Positions 7,856-15,038 of a DNA stretch of 34,528 bases are shown piece after piece. Source of the DNA: Candidatus Bathyarchaeota archaeon (lineage in GTDB: Archaea > Thermoproteota > Bathyarchaeia > Bathyarchaeales > DTEX01); assembly GCA_003661975.1 (NCBI GenBank), contig QMXE01000005.1, forward strand, positions 1 through 34,528, read 5' to 3'. Below the pieces are notes generated by a model that worked only from the letters and a program-made list of their open reading frames with translations, was not told the origin of the DNA and did not search any database. Within the stretch, counting starts at the first letter, position 1. The number at the start of each line of letters is the position of its first letter. Position numbers and translations under genes: made by a program.

Positions 7856-8017
7856 ATGCCGATCACAGATCCTGTGAAGAGGAGTATAGCACAGCGTAAG
7901 AGGCTCTTCTATAAGATCTGCAGGGAATGCGGGGTTAGGAATGCTCCAACAGCGAAGAAATGCAGAAAATGCAGAAGTAAGAATTTGCGATGGAAGAAGA
8001 GGGAGAGAACGCGATAG
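7856..8017 (+). CDS. rpl40e: Large ribosomal subunit protein L40e (eL40)
   Basis: A 53-residue open frame from ATG 7856 to TAG 8015-8017 encodes the zinc-binding 50S protein eL40, the archaeal counterpart of the protein fused to ubiquitin in eukaryotes. It starts MPITDP, continues with [15 protein letters not shown], and has a four-cysteine zinc site at residues 22, 25, 36 and 39 (CRECG and CRKCRSKN), ending in a basic tail. GAGGGA six bases before the ATG is the ribosome binding site. It is easy to miss because of its size. It meets the gfcR-like gene tail to tail with 3 bases between the stops. Confidence 0.96.
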   Translation: MPITDPVKRSIAQRKRLFYKICRECGVRNAPTAKKCRKCRSKNLRWKKRERTR

Positions 8018-8020
8018 ACC

Positions 8021-8881
8021 CTAAAGTTTAAGTATAATCTCTATCTGGCATCCCTTTGGCACACGAATTTTTTCCTTCCATGCATCCCCAACAGATATTA
8101 GAGCAAAGATCCCTGAAACTTCAGCCTTAGCCTTCTTTACGAGATTAACTAATGCTGCTTGAACATCTCCCGTCCGTATGACATCATCAACTATTAATAC
8201 GCTATCGTATATTCTTGAGATCTCCACTTCATATAAGCCGTCAGAGGGACTCTTACCTAATAGGCGAGCCTCGTATCCCTTTGCTCTCCACTTCTTTATA
8301 GATTCTAGAGCTTCCCTCTCTGTCTGATGCTTTTCTCTCATCCTCTTCTGTCTTCTAATCGCATTCTTTGGAATATACAGCGTCATCGTTCTACCTGATC
8401 CATTCAATGTATATGTCTCCTCGAGAAAGGCTGAGACTCCAGCCTCCCTCATCGGCTTCGCTATAACAACATTAACGCCTAAAGCCTTAGCAACAAGAGT
8501 TGCAAGTGGTATTCCATCCACGGCTGCCGTGAGAACCTTCGTTATTCTTCTGCCAGCAAACCTCGCAATTGCATAGTTTGCAGCTTGACTTAACAGGCTC
8601 ATATCGCCGATTACTGAAGTATTATCAAAGAAGCCATTATCATCCCACTTAAGCCTCCTCTTAATCTCCCCTTCCAAATCGATTATCCTTAAGAGGGCCT
8701 TCCATATTTCCCGTGCTCTTTTCATATTAGGTAGGACATGACCTTTTACGTATCTGCTTAGGACGGTTACTGGAAGATTCGTCTCTTCCTGTAACCTCTT
8801 GTAAGTGTATTGTTTTTTAGCCATTCTTAAAAGTTCAACCGTCGCGAGACGAAATCTCAAGTCTTCTGTTCTAGTGGACAT
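8021..8881 (-). CDS. gfcR: GfcR-like transcription regulator: HTH plus phosphoribosyltransferase domain
   Basis: Residues 1-60 form a helix-turn-helix (TYKRLQEETNLPVTVLSRYVKG), followed by a PyrE-like phosphoribosyltransferase fold. The PRPP loop is VLIVDDVIRTGD near residue 230, and DGIPLATLVAKAL lies earlier. GfcR in haloarchaea has this architecture and controls sugar-catabolic genes; related proteins are annotated as orotate phosphoribosyltransferase-like. Between the two halves of the PRTase fold sits a basic insert of about 45 residues (IPKNAIRRQKRMREKHQTER and onward). The domain calls are firm; sugar regulation here is inferred from the family name. A phosphofructokinase and TIM further along could be targets. 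ATG 8881 is the start. Confidence 0.82.
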   Translation of the reverse strand: MSTRTEDLRFRLATVELLRMAKKQYTYKRLQEETNLPVTVLSRYVKGHVLPNMKRAREIWKALLRIIDLEGEIKRRLKWDDNGFFDNTSVIGDMSLLSQAANYAIARFAGRRITKVLTAAVDGIPLATLVAKALGVNVVIAKPMREAGVSAFLEETYTLNGSGRTMTLYIPKNAIRRQKRMREKHQTEREALESIKKWRAKGYEARLLGKSPSDGLYEVEISRIYDSVLIVDDVIRTGDVQAALVNLVKKAKAEVSGIFALISVGDAWKEKIRVPKGCQIEIILKL

Positions 8882-9215
8882 TCGATATCACTTGCCAAGT
8901 ATCAAAACTCTCCCAGAGAATCACTTATACAGGAATATATCATTTTCTATCTTTTGAATTTCAGTTAAATATACATTTGCTTAGACATTCCACTATTTTA
9001 AATGAGCATTTAATATAAAAGGCGTTTATTGAGAATAGGAGTCAGCCGACCTTTCTCTACCCGTAATTACCGAGTTTTCTTCTGGTGAGGGACATAAAAT
9101 AATTTTTGCCAACCAAAGAGAGCAGAAGATAGAAATAGATTTAAGCGAAAATTAATTCCTAATCAAACGATAGGGAACAGTGTCAGTAAATGGCTTGGCT
9201 TACGGAGGAGTAACT
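8882..9215. other. AT-rich 334-base gap without a recognisable gene
   Basis: No convincing open frame or tRNA fold is visible on either strand. It contains AT-rich, TATA-like stretches (for example around 8995-9020), a short palindrome GTAATTAC at about 9063-9070, and the GGAGGAG at 9204-9210 that serves the next gene. It probably holds the promoters of the gfcR-like gene (minus strand) and the 9216 gene. Confidence 0.5.
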
Positions 9216-9605
9216 ATGGGGGAGAAAGAGAAGGTTAAGATCATATATCAGCCGCCTAAAGAGATCGTAATCCTCGATTACTTCCAATTTTCGAAGGAAA
9301 ATCTGAGCCAAATGTTCGCAAAGATAATTCATTCTGGACTTCCCGTAGTAGCATACTGGGCTGAGGGTGTCCTTTTCATATACTTTCCGCTTACACCAGA
9401 TACGAATGACCTTATGGAGAAGTATTTAGAGGGGAGGATCTACTGGAGCTCCGTGAACTTCGCGTTAATGCCAAAATATGCCCCATCGATAAAGGTAAGT
9501 GGTCTAGAGGTTCCTGTTGTAAATGTCTCTGAACATCCAGTAATGCGTGAAACTGCGAGATGGCTAAGAGAACAGGCAGAAAAAAGAAAAAATGCGAAAA
9601 ATTAA
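9216..9605 (+). CDS. Hypothetical small soluble protein
   Basis: I do not recognise this 129-residue protein. ATG 9216 is chosen because a strong GGAGGAG lies five bases upstream; an in-frame GTG at 9180 lacks one. No signal peptide, membrane helix or cysteine cluster is visible. It looks like an alpha/beta protein: strands VKIIYQ and KEIVILDYF, a helix ENLSQMFAKIIHSG, then strands PVVAYWAEGVLFIYF, another helix DLMEKYLEGR, and a highly charged C-terminal helix ending in a run of Lys/Asn. Its 3' end overlaps that of the convergent gene at 9602 by 4 bases. It probably has homologues in related archaea, but function is unknown. Confidence 0.75.
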   Translation: MGEKEKVKIIYQPPKEIVILDYFQFSKENLSQMFAKIIHSGLPVVAYWAEGVLFIYFPLTPDTNDLMEKYLEGRIYWSSVNFALMPKYAPSIKVSGLEVPVVNVSEHPVMRETARWLREQAEKRKNAKN

Positions 9606-9892
9606 AGCAGGTTGCTTGGACTGTCCGATTCTGAAACCTCGATTCTTATTATTCGTCTTCTCTCCAGTCGTTTAAGAGCATCAAAGAACTCGCTTTTCTG
9701 TTTTCCCTCAAGCCTAAAGTGCTGAATCATATCTTTTATTCTGGACCAGCGTTGCCCATTCCTCCGTAAATGGCTCTGTAGATACTCGATAACTAACCGC
9801 TCGATCCTACCGCACTTCCAAGTCGTATTTCTTATGAGAACAGCGGCAGCACCGAACATCTTTTGGGTTTCAGCTTTAGGCCTTCTTGCCAT
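9602..9892 (-). CDS. Small winged-helix-like protein, function unknown
   Basis: The 96-residue product is basic and helical. Its C-terminal part (WSRIKDMIQHFRLEGKQKSEFFDALKRLERRRIIRIEV) has the helix-helix-wing pattern of a winged-helix DNA-binding domain. The N-terminal part MARRPKAETQKMFGAAAVLI is unfamiliar. ATG 9892 has GGGGAG six bases upstream and is preferred over GTG 9907. It converges on the 9216 gene with a 4-base overlap. DNA binding is an inference from the pattern only. Confidence 0.65.
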   Translation of the reverse strand: MARRPKAETQKMFGAAAVLIRNTTWKCGRIERLVIEYLQSHLRRNGQRWSRIKDMIQHFRLEGKQKSEFFDALKRLERRRIIRIEVSESDSPSNLL

Positions 9893-10111
9893 GAATGCTC
9901 TCCCCACTTTGAGGCCTTATAGAACAATGATCCATAGCACTATTACATATTAGTGATATATATTCCTGCATATTACTTTTTTGGCTCCACAGCACTCAGG
10001 ATTAAACTTTTATTATATATTTAAGCCTTATATAATCCTTATTGAGTTCAGCTTCAATGACCTTCGAATACTTTTAAGGGTAATTAGTAAGCGATCCTTT
10101 GAGGAGTGTAC

Positions 10112-10822
10112 ATGACAAGATTCATTTCCCGTAGTGCCATCATAAATGGAGTTGTAGGAGACGCAATAATTCTAGGTAAGACCGTGATTGCCGATGGAAC
10201 GATCATTGAAGGGAACGTCACTGTTGGATATCCCATCGAGAAGAAGATAAAGATGATCAGGGCCGTTGGAGAGTTTAGTCTAGAGGAAAGCAGTAGAATA
10301 AGTAATGGCGCAAGGATTGGAAGCCAATGCATAATCCGTTCTGGCACCGTGATTTATGAAGATAGTGTAATAGGAAGCCATGTTAGGACGGGACATAACG
10401 TCCTAATAAGGGAGGGTAGCACCATCGGAGATAACTCACTTATTGGAACCGGAGTTATTCTTGACGGAACTGTAAGAATAGGCAATAACGTTAAGATTCA
10501 ATCGAACGCCTACCTTCCTCATCTGACAGTAATCGAAGATGATGTATTCATTGCACCCAACGTCTGCTTCACCAATGATCCATATCCGCCAAGTGGAAGA
10601 CTTATCGGCGTAAAGGTCGAGGAAGAAGCAATAATCTGCGCAAACGCAACTATTCTGCCAGGAATCCATATTGGAAGAAAAGCTGTTGTAGGCGCGGGAT
10701 CAGTTGTAACAAAGGATGTGCCTGACAACACGGTGGTTTTCGGGAATCCTGCCCGTCCCCGCATGACCCGCGAGGAATACGATAGGAAAAGGCGAAAGTG
10801 GCAGATAGCAAAAGATTTCTAA
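10112..10822 (+). CDS. Left-handed beta-helix acyltransferase (hexapeptide repeat)
   Basis: The 236-residue protein is almost entirely hexapeptide-repeat sequence, with many I/V-G-x-x-x-x steps such as [30 protein letters not shown] and [14 protein letters not shown]. It ends with the classic VFGNPARP and a basic tail. This matches trimeric acyl- or acetyltransferases of the WbbJ/WbpD type that acetylate amino-sugar nucleotides, though the acceptor cannot be read from sequence. The FTNDPYPP loop fits the sugar-nucleotide N-acetyltransferase subgroup. ATG 10112 follows GAGGAG with a five-base spacer. A 33-base gap leads to the cyclase-family gene and then the sulfatase-like gene, so the three likely form one transcript. 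Confidence 0.88.
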   Translation: MTRFISRSAIINGVVGDAIILGKTVIADGTIIEGNVTVGYPIEKKIKMIRAVGEFSLEESSRISNGARIGSQCIIRSGTVIYEDSVIGSHVRTGHNVLIREGSTIGDNSLIGTGVILDGTVRIGNNVKIQSNAYLPHLTVIEDDVFIAPNVCFTNDPYPPSGRLIGVKVEEEAIICANATILPGIHIGRKAVVGAGSVVTKDVPDNTVVFGNPARPRMTREEYDRKRRKWQIAKDF

Positions 10823-10855
10823 TATATTGATTTATGATATGGATTGTGATGGAAG

Positions 10856-11509
10856 ATGATCGACCTTAAAAGATATAGGATAATCGATCTTTCGCAGGAG
10901 ATCATTCCCGGAATATTGAAGGTAAATGGGGAGTATATCCATGGAGGTCAGATTAGGCAGTTTGAGATACGTCAGTTCATATATGCTCCTGATAAGGCCA
11001 TAATGCATTGGGTTGAAGCCGAAACACATGTTGGAACGCATGTTGAGATGCCAGCGCACTTAAAGGATGGATGGAAATCCGCCTCAGAGATGCCTCTTGA
11101 AAAGTTCATGGGAGAAGCCGTTGTGTTAAAATTCGATTTTCTGAACCCCATTAAGGGTAGCGGGCAACCAATAAAGCCTGAATATCTAGAGAAAAAAGTT
11201 AAAAAGGACGATATAGTCCTACTTTGGAGCCCATATCATGGTGATGAACAACCATACATCTCTCCGGAATCTGCAAAGTGGCTTGCGAATAGGCCAGTGA
11301 AGATGGTAGGAGTTCAGAACGTAAGAGTTGAGGCTCCCGGATCAATGGCCACCCACAATAATCTTTTAGGGAATGACATTCCAATGATCGAGGGCTTAAT
11401 AAATCTGGAGAAAATTAATAAGGAGAGGGTATTCTATATTGGACTTCCACTCCGAGTTGCTGGTTTGGACTCATCTTGGATAAGAGCGATAGTTCTAGAG
11501 CCAATATGA
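10856..11509 (+). CDS. Cyclase-family metal-dependent hydrolase (kynurenine-formamidase-like)
   Basis: The 217-residue protein belongs to the cyclase/KynB-type family (PF04199). The signature HxGTHxDxPxH appears as HVGTHVEMPAHL, with His58, His62 and His68 and Glu64 where Asp is usual. The opening RIIDLSQEIIPGI and the C-terminal GLPLRVAGLDSSWIRAIVLEP also match. Family members hydrolyse amides, lactones or cyclic esters using Mn or Zn. The substrate here is unknown; its place between an acyltransferase and a sulfatase-like enzyme argues for a modified sugar or acyl compound rather than kynurenine. The gap to the next gene is 13 bases, and that gene's GGTGGGAGCTG ribosome binding site follows directly after this stop codon. 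Confidence 0.87.
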   Translation: MIDLKRYRIIDLSQEIIPGILKVNGEYIHGGQIRQFEIRQFIYAPDKAIMHWVEAETHVGTHVEMPAHLKDGWKSASEMPLEKFMGEAVVLKFDFLNPIKGSGQPIKPEYLEKKVKKDDIVLLWSPYHGDEQPYISPESAKWLANRPVKMVGVQNVRVEAPGSMATHNNLLGNDIPMIEGLINLEKINKERVFYIGLPLRVAGLDSSWIRAIVLEPI

Positions 11510-11522
11510 GCGGTGGGAGCTG

Positions 11523-13418
11523 ATGAGCGGTAAATCTGAAGGATTAAATGTGATCCTATTCTCTCCAGATACTGTCAGGAGAGATCATCTGAGCTGTTAT
11601 GGCTATCACAGAAAAACAACGCCGAACCTTGACAGATTAGCCAAAGAGGGGATCCTTTTCACGGATCATGTCGCGAATAGCGGTTGGACTTTACCTCAAT
11701 ACATGACCATGCATACCGGGCTTTATCCCTTAACGCATCGAATGACATTACTCAAGTATAATCCTCCACTCTCATCAAAGATATTCACGATCGCGGAAAT
11801 CCTTAAGGAACATGGATATGTTACAAAGGCTTTCACGAGTAGTAACAGATACCTTCATCCCAGCCTAGGCTACGGCAGAGGATTCGATGATTACTTTTGG
11901 GGTTTAGGATACAATCAGGCTACAAAGAGGATAATCAATGCGGCAATCAAATGGTTAGATGAATATGGAAGGCAAAACAAATTCTTTATTTTCATTCATG
12001 ATAATGACACTCATGAGCCATTTAACCCTCCGAAACCCTTTGATGATATGTGGGGCGAAGGATACATCGATAGATACGACGGTGAGATTAGCCATGTGGA
12101 CTTTTACTTCGGCAGGTTACTCGATAAACTTGAGGAGCTCGGCATAAAAGAGAATACATTAGTCATATACACGTCTGATCACGGAACTGAATTTTGGGAA
12201 CATGGATTCCTAGAGAAGAAAGTGAACTTATATAATGAGATTTTGCACGTTCCTCTCGTGATGTCATGTCCCTCCATATTGCCAGAAGGAAGAATAATTC
12301 ATGGATTGATAGCTACAGTCGATATTGTTCCCACAATTTTAGATATTCTGGATATACCCGTAACATATACTCTTCAGGGAAGGAGCTACTTGCCTCTCAT
12401 TAAGGGAGATCCTGGCTTTCAGCCTCGAAGCATGATCTTCAGTCATACTGAGCATAATACTAGGCTCAGAAATGTTGACCAGCCGAGCTTCGAGCATCTA
12501 TCAGTTCACACGGAAGATTACAAGTTTATACGAGCTAAGATCCTTCTTCCCTTCGATGAGAGATTCTTCGAGATAAAAATGGAGGGAGGAGGAAATTGGG
12601 TTACGCGATTTAAGGCTCTCGCTAAGAGAATTGGGATGGATCCTTCTAAGATTAGGCAAGGAACGATCTTCCGTGAATTATACGATTTAAGAAATGATCC
12701 GAAAGAACAAAGGAATATCATAGATGAGAAGTGGGAGATCGCCGTTGAACTCGAGAAAAGATTAGATTTGTGGGTTGAGGAGACAAGGAAACTCGGAAAT
12801 GAATTAGCATCGGCGATTCCGAAAGCCAAGAAACCAGAGAAGACTCTTATCCGTCAAAGGCCAGCAAGAGGACAAATCATCCCGAAATGCCCAATTCCCA
12901 TCCGCATAAATGTTGGTGGAGATAACTACGTTGATAGCGCGGGATGCAAATGGCTTGCAGACAGACCCTATAGCTATGGGAAATGGGGATACATAACACG
13001 CACTTACAGCGACGTACTGATCGTTAGAAGTAAAATTTGGAATACAGATGATCCAACGATCTATCAATCCCAACGTTTCGGACAAAGCTTCTCCTATGTT
13101 TTCGATGTGCCTAATGGCGAATATAAGGTGGTCTTACATTTCGCTGAGACCATTATGGATTTCGGCGGAATCGAGTTCTTTAATGTTTACATTCAGGATA
13201 AGCCCGTTTTGACGAGCTTTAATATCTTCAATGAGGCTGGCGGAAAATGCAGGGCGATAAAAAAGACCCTTACATGCAAGGTCAGCGATAATCAGTTGTC
13301 AATCCATTTTGAGTCGTTGACTGAACCTCAGCAGGAGGCGGCTAAAGTAGCTGGAATAGAAGTATTGCCTATGCGACGAAATAAAAAATTCACTTCAACT
13401 GATCATCCTAAACTTTAA
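11523..13418 (+). CDS. Sulfatase-like alkaline-phosphatase-superfamily enzyme fused to a malectin domain
   Basis: Residues 8 to about 420 are sulfatase-like: VILFSPDTVRRDHLSCYGY with metal-ligand Asp16, TPNLDRLAKEGILFTDH, and TSDHG with Asp219 and His220. The nucleophile segment is WTLPQYMTMHTG. Thr56 sits where sulfatases have the Cys/Ser that becomes formylglycine, and Tyr60 replaces the motif Arg. This argues against a classical sulfatase and for a phosphodiesterase or phosphotransferase-like activity. After a linker rich in Lys and Pro, residues about 458-618 read as a malectin carbohydrate-binding domain (IRINVGGDNYVDSAG, FDVPNGEYKVVLHFAE, FNVYIQDKPVL). At 631 residues it is longer than a lone sulfatase domain. 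There is no signal peptide or membrane helix, so it appears cytoplasmic. It is last in the acyltransferase-cyclase-sulfatase cluster. Confidence 0.9.
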   Translation: MSGKSEGLNVILFSPDTVRRDHLSCYGYHRKTTPNLDRLAKEGILFTDHVANSGWTLPQYMTMHTGLYPLTHRMTLLKYNPPLSSKIFTIAEILKEHGYVTKAFTSSNRYLHPSLGYGRGFDDYFWGLGYNQATKRIINAAIKWLDEYGRQNKFFIFIHDNDTHEPFNPPKPFDDMWGEGYIDRYDGEISHVDFYFGRLLDKLEELGIKENTLVIYTSDHGTEFWEHGFLEKKVNLYNEILHVPLVMSCPSILPEGRIIHGLIATVDIVPTILDILDIPVTYTLQGRSYLPLIKGDPGFQPRSMIFSHTEHNTRLRNVDQPSFEHLSVHTEDYKFIRAKILLPFDERFFEIKMEGGGNWVTRFKALAKRIGMDPSKIRQGTIFRELYDLRNDPKEQRNIIDEKWEIAVELEKRLDLWVEETRKLGNELASAIPKAKKPEKTLIRQRPARGQIIPKCPIPIRINVGGDNYVDSAGCKWLADRPYSYGKWGYITRTYSDVLIVRSKIWNTDDPTIYQSQRFGQSFSYVFDVPNGEYKVVLHFAETIMDFGGIEFFNVYIQDKPVLTSFNIFNEAGGKCRAIKKTLTCKVSDNQLSIHFESLTEPQQEAAKVAGIEVLPMRRNKKFTSTDHPKL

Positions 13419-13533
13419 CGAGCATACACTAAGATTAAACAGTATATACTTATATTTTTGCTTTCATGATCTATAAATTGTTTTTAGGAGAGTGATGTTC
13501 ATCTGTTAGGGTCATGCTTGGAGGGGATTAGAA

Positions 13534-13812
13534 TTGGTCAGTCGGAAGAAATTAAAGGAATATGAAGAGAAAGTGAAGCAGGCGATGTTTATTCTTAATC
13601 AAGTCTCAGAGGATACGACCACCCCACGAAATATTAGGAGGGCAGCGAAGGAATCCATGGATGCCCTTCAATCAGAGGAATATACACTAGCCGTTAGAGC
13701 ATCTAATGCCATATCCATACTGGATGAGATCCTGCAAGATCCTAATATGCCTCCATATACAAGGGTGAAGCTCTGGAACGTAATGAGTCTTCTTGAGGGA
13801 ATAAAGGATTAA
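13534..13812 (+). CDS. UPF0147 family protein
   Basis: The 92-residue helical protein matches the archaeal UPF0147 (COG1698) family, including NIRRAAKESMDAL, YTLAVRASNAISILDEI and MPPYTRVKLWNVMSLLE. Function is not established. The start is TTG 13534, supported by GGAGGGG eight bases upstream. It stands alone, 115 bases after the sulfatase-like gene and 113 before the radical-SAM gene. Confidence 0.88.
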   Translation: MVSRKKLKEYEEKVKQAMFILNQVSEDTTTPRNIRRAAKESMDALQSEEYTLAVRASNAISILDEILQDPNMPPYTRVKLWNVMSLLEGIKD

Positions 13813-13925
13813 CTCCTATCATCCTCGATGTAACCGACTAGCAGCCCCAGAATTTATTCACACTAGGAATTTAAGATAGTAAATATTATGAGACTTAAAC
13901 AACATAGAATATACGGGTGTGTTTT

Positions 13926-14981
13926 TTGGTTAAACATGAAGCATTGCTCTATGAAAGACTTCCGGATAACACTGTTAGATGTAACCTATGTGGACGAAGA
14001 TGTATAATTAAAGATGGAAAATTTGGATTTTGCCGCGTTAGAAAGAATGAGGCTGGAAAGCTATACTCGTTAAATTATGCTGAAGCTTGCGCGGTTCATG
14101 CCGATCCAATAGGTAAAAAGCCGCTCTCACATTTTCATCCAGGCTCTTACGTAATGTCAATTGCGACTGTTGGATGCAACTTTCGCTGTCAGTTCTGTGA
14201 TAACTGGAGCATAAGCCAAGAAAGGGATATAATCGGCAGATATTTTCCGCCGGAGGAAGTAGTTAAAGCCGCGAAGGAATATGACTGTCAAGGCATAAGT
14301 TACACTTATACTGAACCAACCATCTTCTTTGAGTATGCATATGACACTGCTGTCTTGGCTCATAAGGAGGGACTCTTCAACACATTTGTCACTAATGGAT
14401 ATATGACTCCAGAAGCTGTGAAGATGATTGCCCCCTACTTAGACGCGGCGACCGTCGACTTCAAAGGAGGAGGAGACCCAGAATTCTATAGGAGATTCTC
14501 CTCTGTTCCATCAGTTGAGCCTATATATGATGCTCTTGTCGAGATGAAAAAGAATGGAATACATATTGAGATCACAAATCTTGTTGTTCCAAAGATAGGA
14601 GACTCAATGAAGCAAATCGGCGAACTTGCAGAATGGATCTGCGAAAATCTAGGCGAGAACACACCGTTTCATCTTTTGAGGTTTCATCCGGATTATAACC
14701 TTACAACCATTAGATCTACGGAGATAAAGACTCTTGAGGATGCATACGAGACTGCCCGACGTGCAGGATTGAATTATGTATACATTGGGAACGTTCCCGG
14801 CCATAAATATGAGAATACTTACTGTCCAAGATGCGGTGAGCTTCTCATTGGGAGATATGGATTTGGAATAACGAGATGGAACCTCACTGAAGATATGAGA
14901 TGCCCCAAATGCTATGAGAAAATACCAATAAAGGGCAAGTTTCATCAAGAGGGATTGTCGTTTCCAATATCGCTAATATAG
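13926..14981 (+). CDS. amrS: AmmeMemoRadiSam-system radical SAM enzyme
   Basis: This radical-SAM protein carries the CxxxCxxC cluster site as CNFRCQFC (residues 84, 88 and 91 from TTG 13926). It is preceded by a cysteine-rich N-terminal module CNLCGRRCIIKDGKFGFCRVR. DPIGKKPLSHFHPGS and GISYTYTEPTIFFEY are characteristic of AmrS. A second CPRC/CPKC zinc-ribbon pair lies near the C terminus (about 300-330). The system normally joins AmrS with Memo (AmrB) and an AMMECR1 protein (AmrA); the reaction is unknown. Memo is in this window at 21266-22159 but AMMECR1 is not seen. TTG 13926 is preferred for its upstream GGGTG; GTG 13917 is an alternative. A second radical-SAM gene follows 57 bases later. 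Confidence 0.93.
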   Translation: MVKHEALLYERLPDNTVRCNLCGRRCIIKDGKFGFCRVRKNEAGKLYSLNYAEACAVHADPIGKKPLSHFHPGSYVMSIATVGCNFRCQFCDNWSISQERDIIGRYFPPEEVVKAAKEYDCQGISYTYTEPTIFFEYAYDTAVLAHKEGLFNTFVTNGYMTPEAVKMIAPYLDAATVDFKGGGDPEFYRRFSSVPSVEPIYDALVEMKKNGIHIEITNLVVPKIGDSMKQIGELAEWICENLGENTPFHLLRFHPDYNLTTIRSTEIKTLEDAYETARRAGLNYVYIGNVPGHKYENTYCPRCGELLIGRYGFGITRWNLTEDMRCPKCYEKIPIKGKFHQEGLSFPISLI

Positions 14982-15038
14982 ATATCTAGCAGCAGCATTA
15001 ATAAGTGATTTCTCAGTAAAGTTCCTCTTTGAAGGTTT

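Noticed and set aside
8882-9215. A tRNA or small protein gene in the 334-base gap
   Set aside because: No T-arm-like GTTCRAATC with an acceptor stem and no open frame with a ribosome binding site other than that of the 9216 gene.
11523-13418. Classical formylglycine sulfatase annotation
   Set aside because: The Cys/Ser and Arg of the sulfatase signature are replaced by Thr56 and Tyr60.
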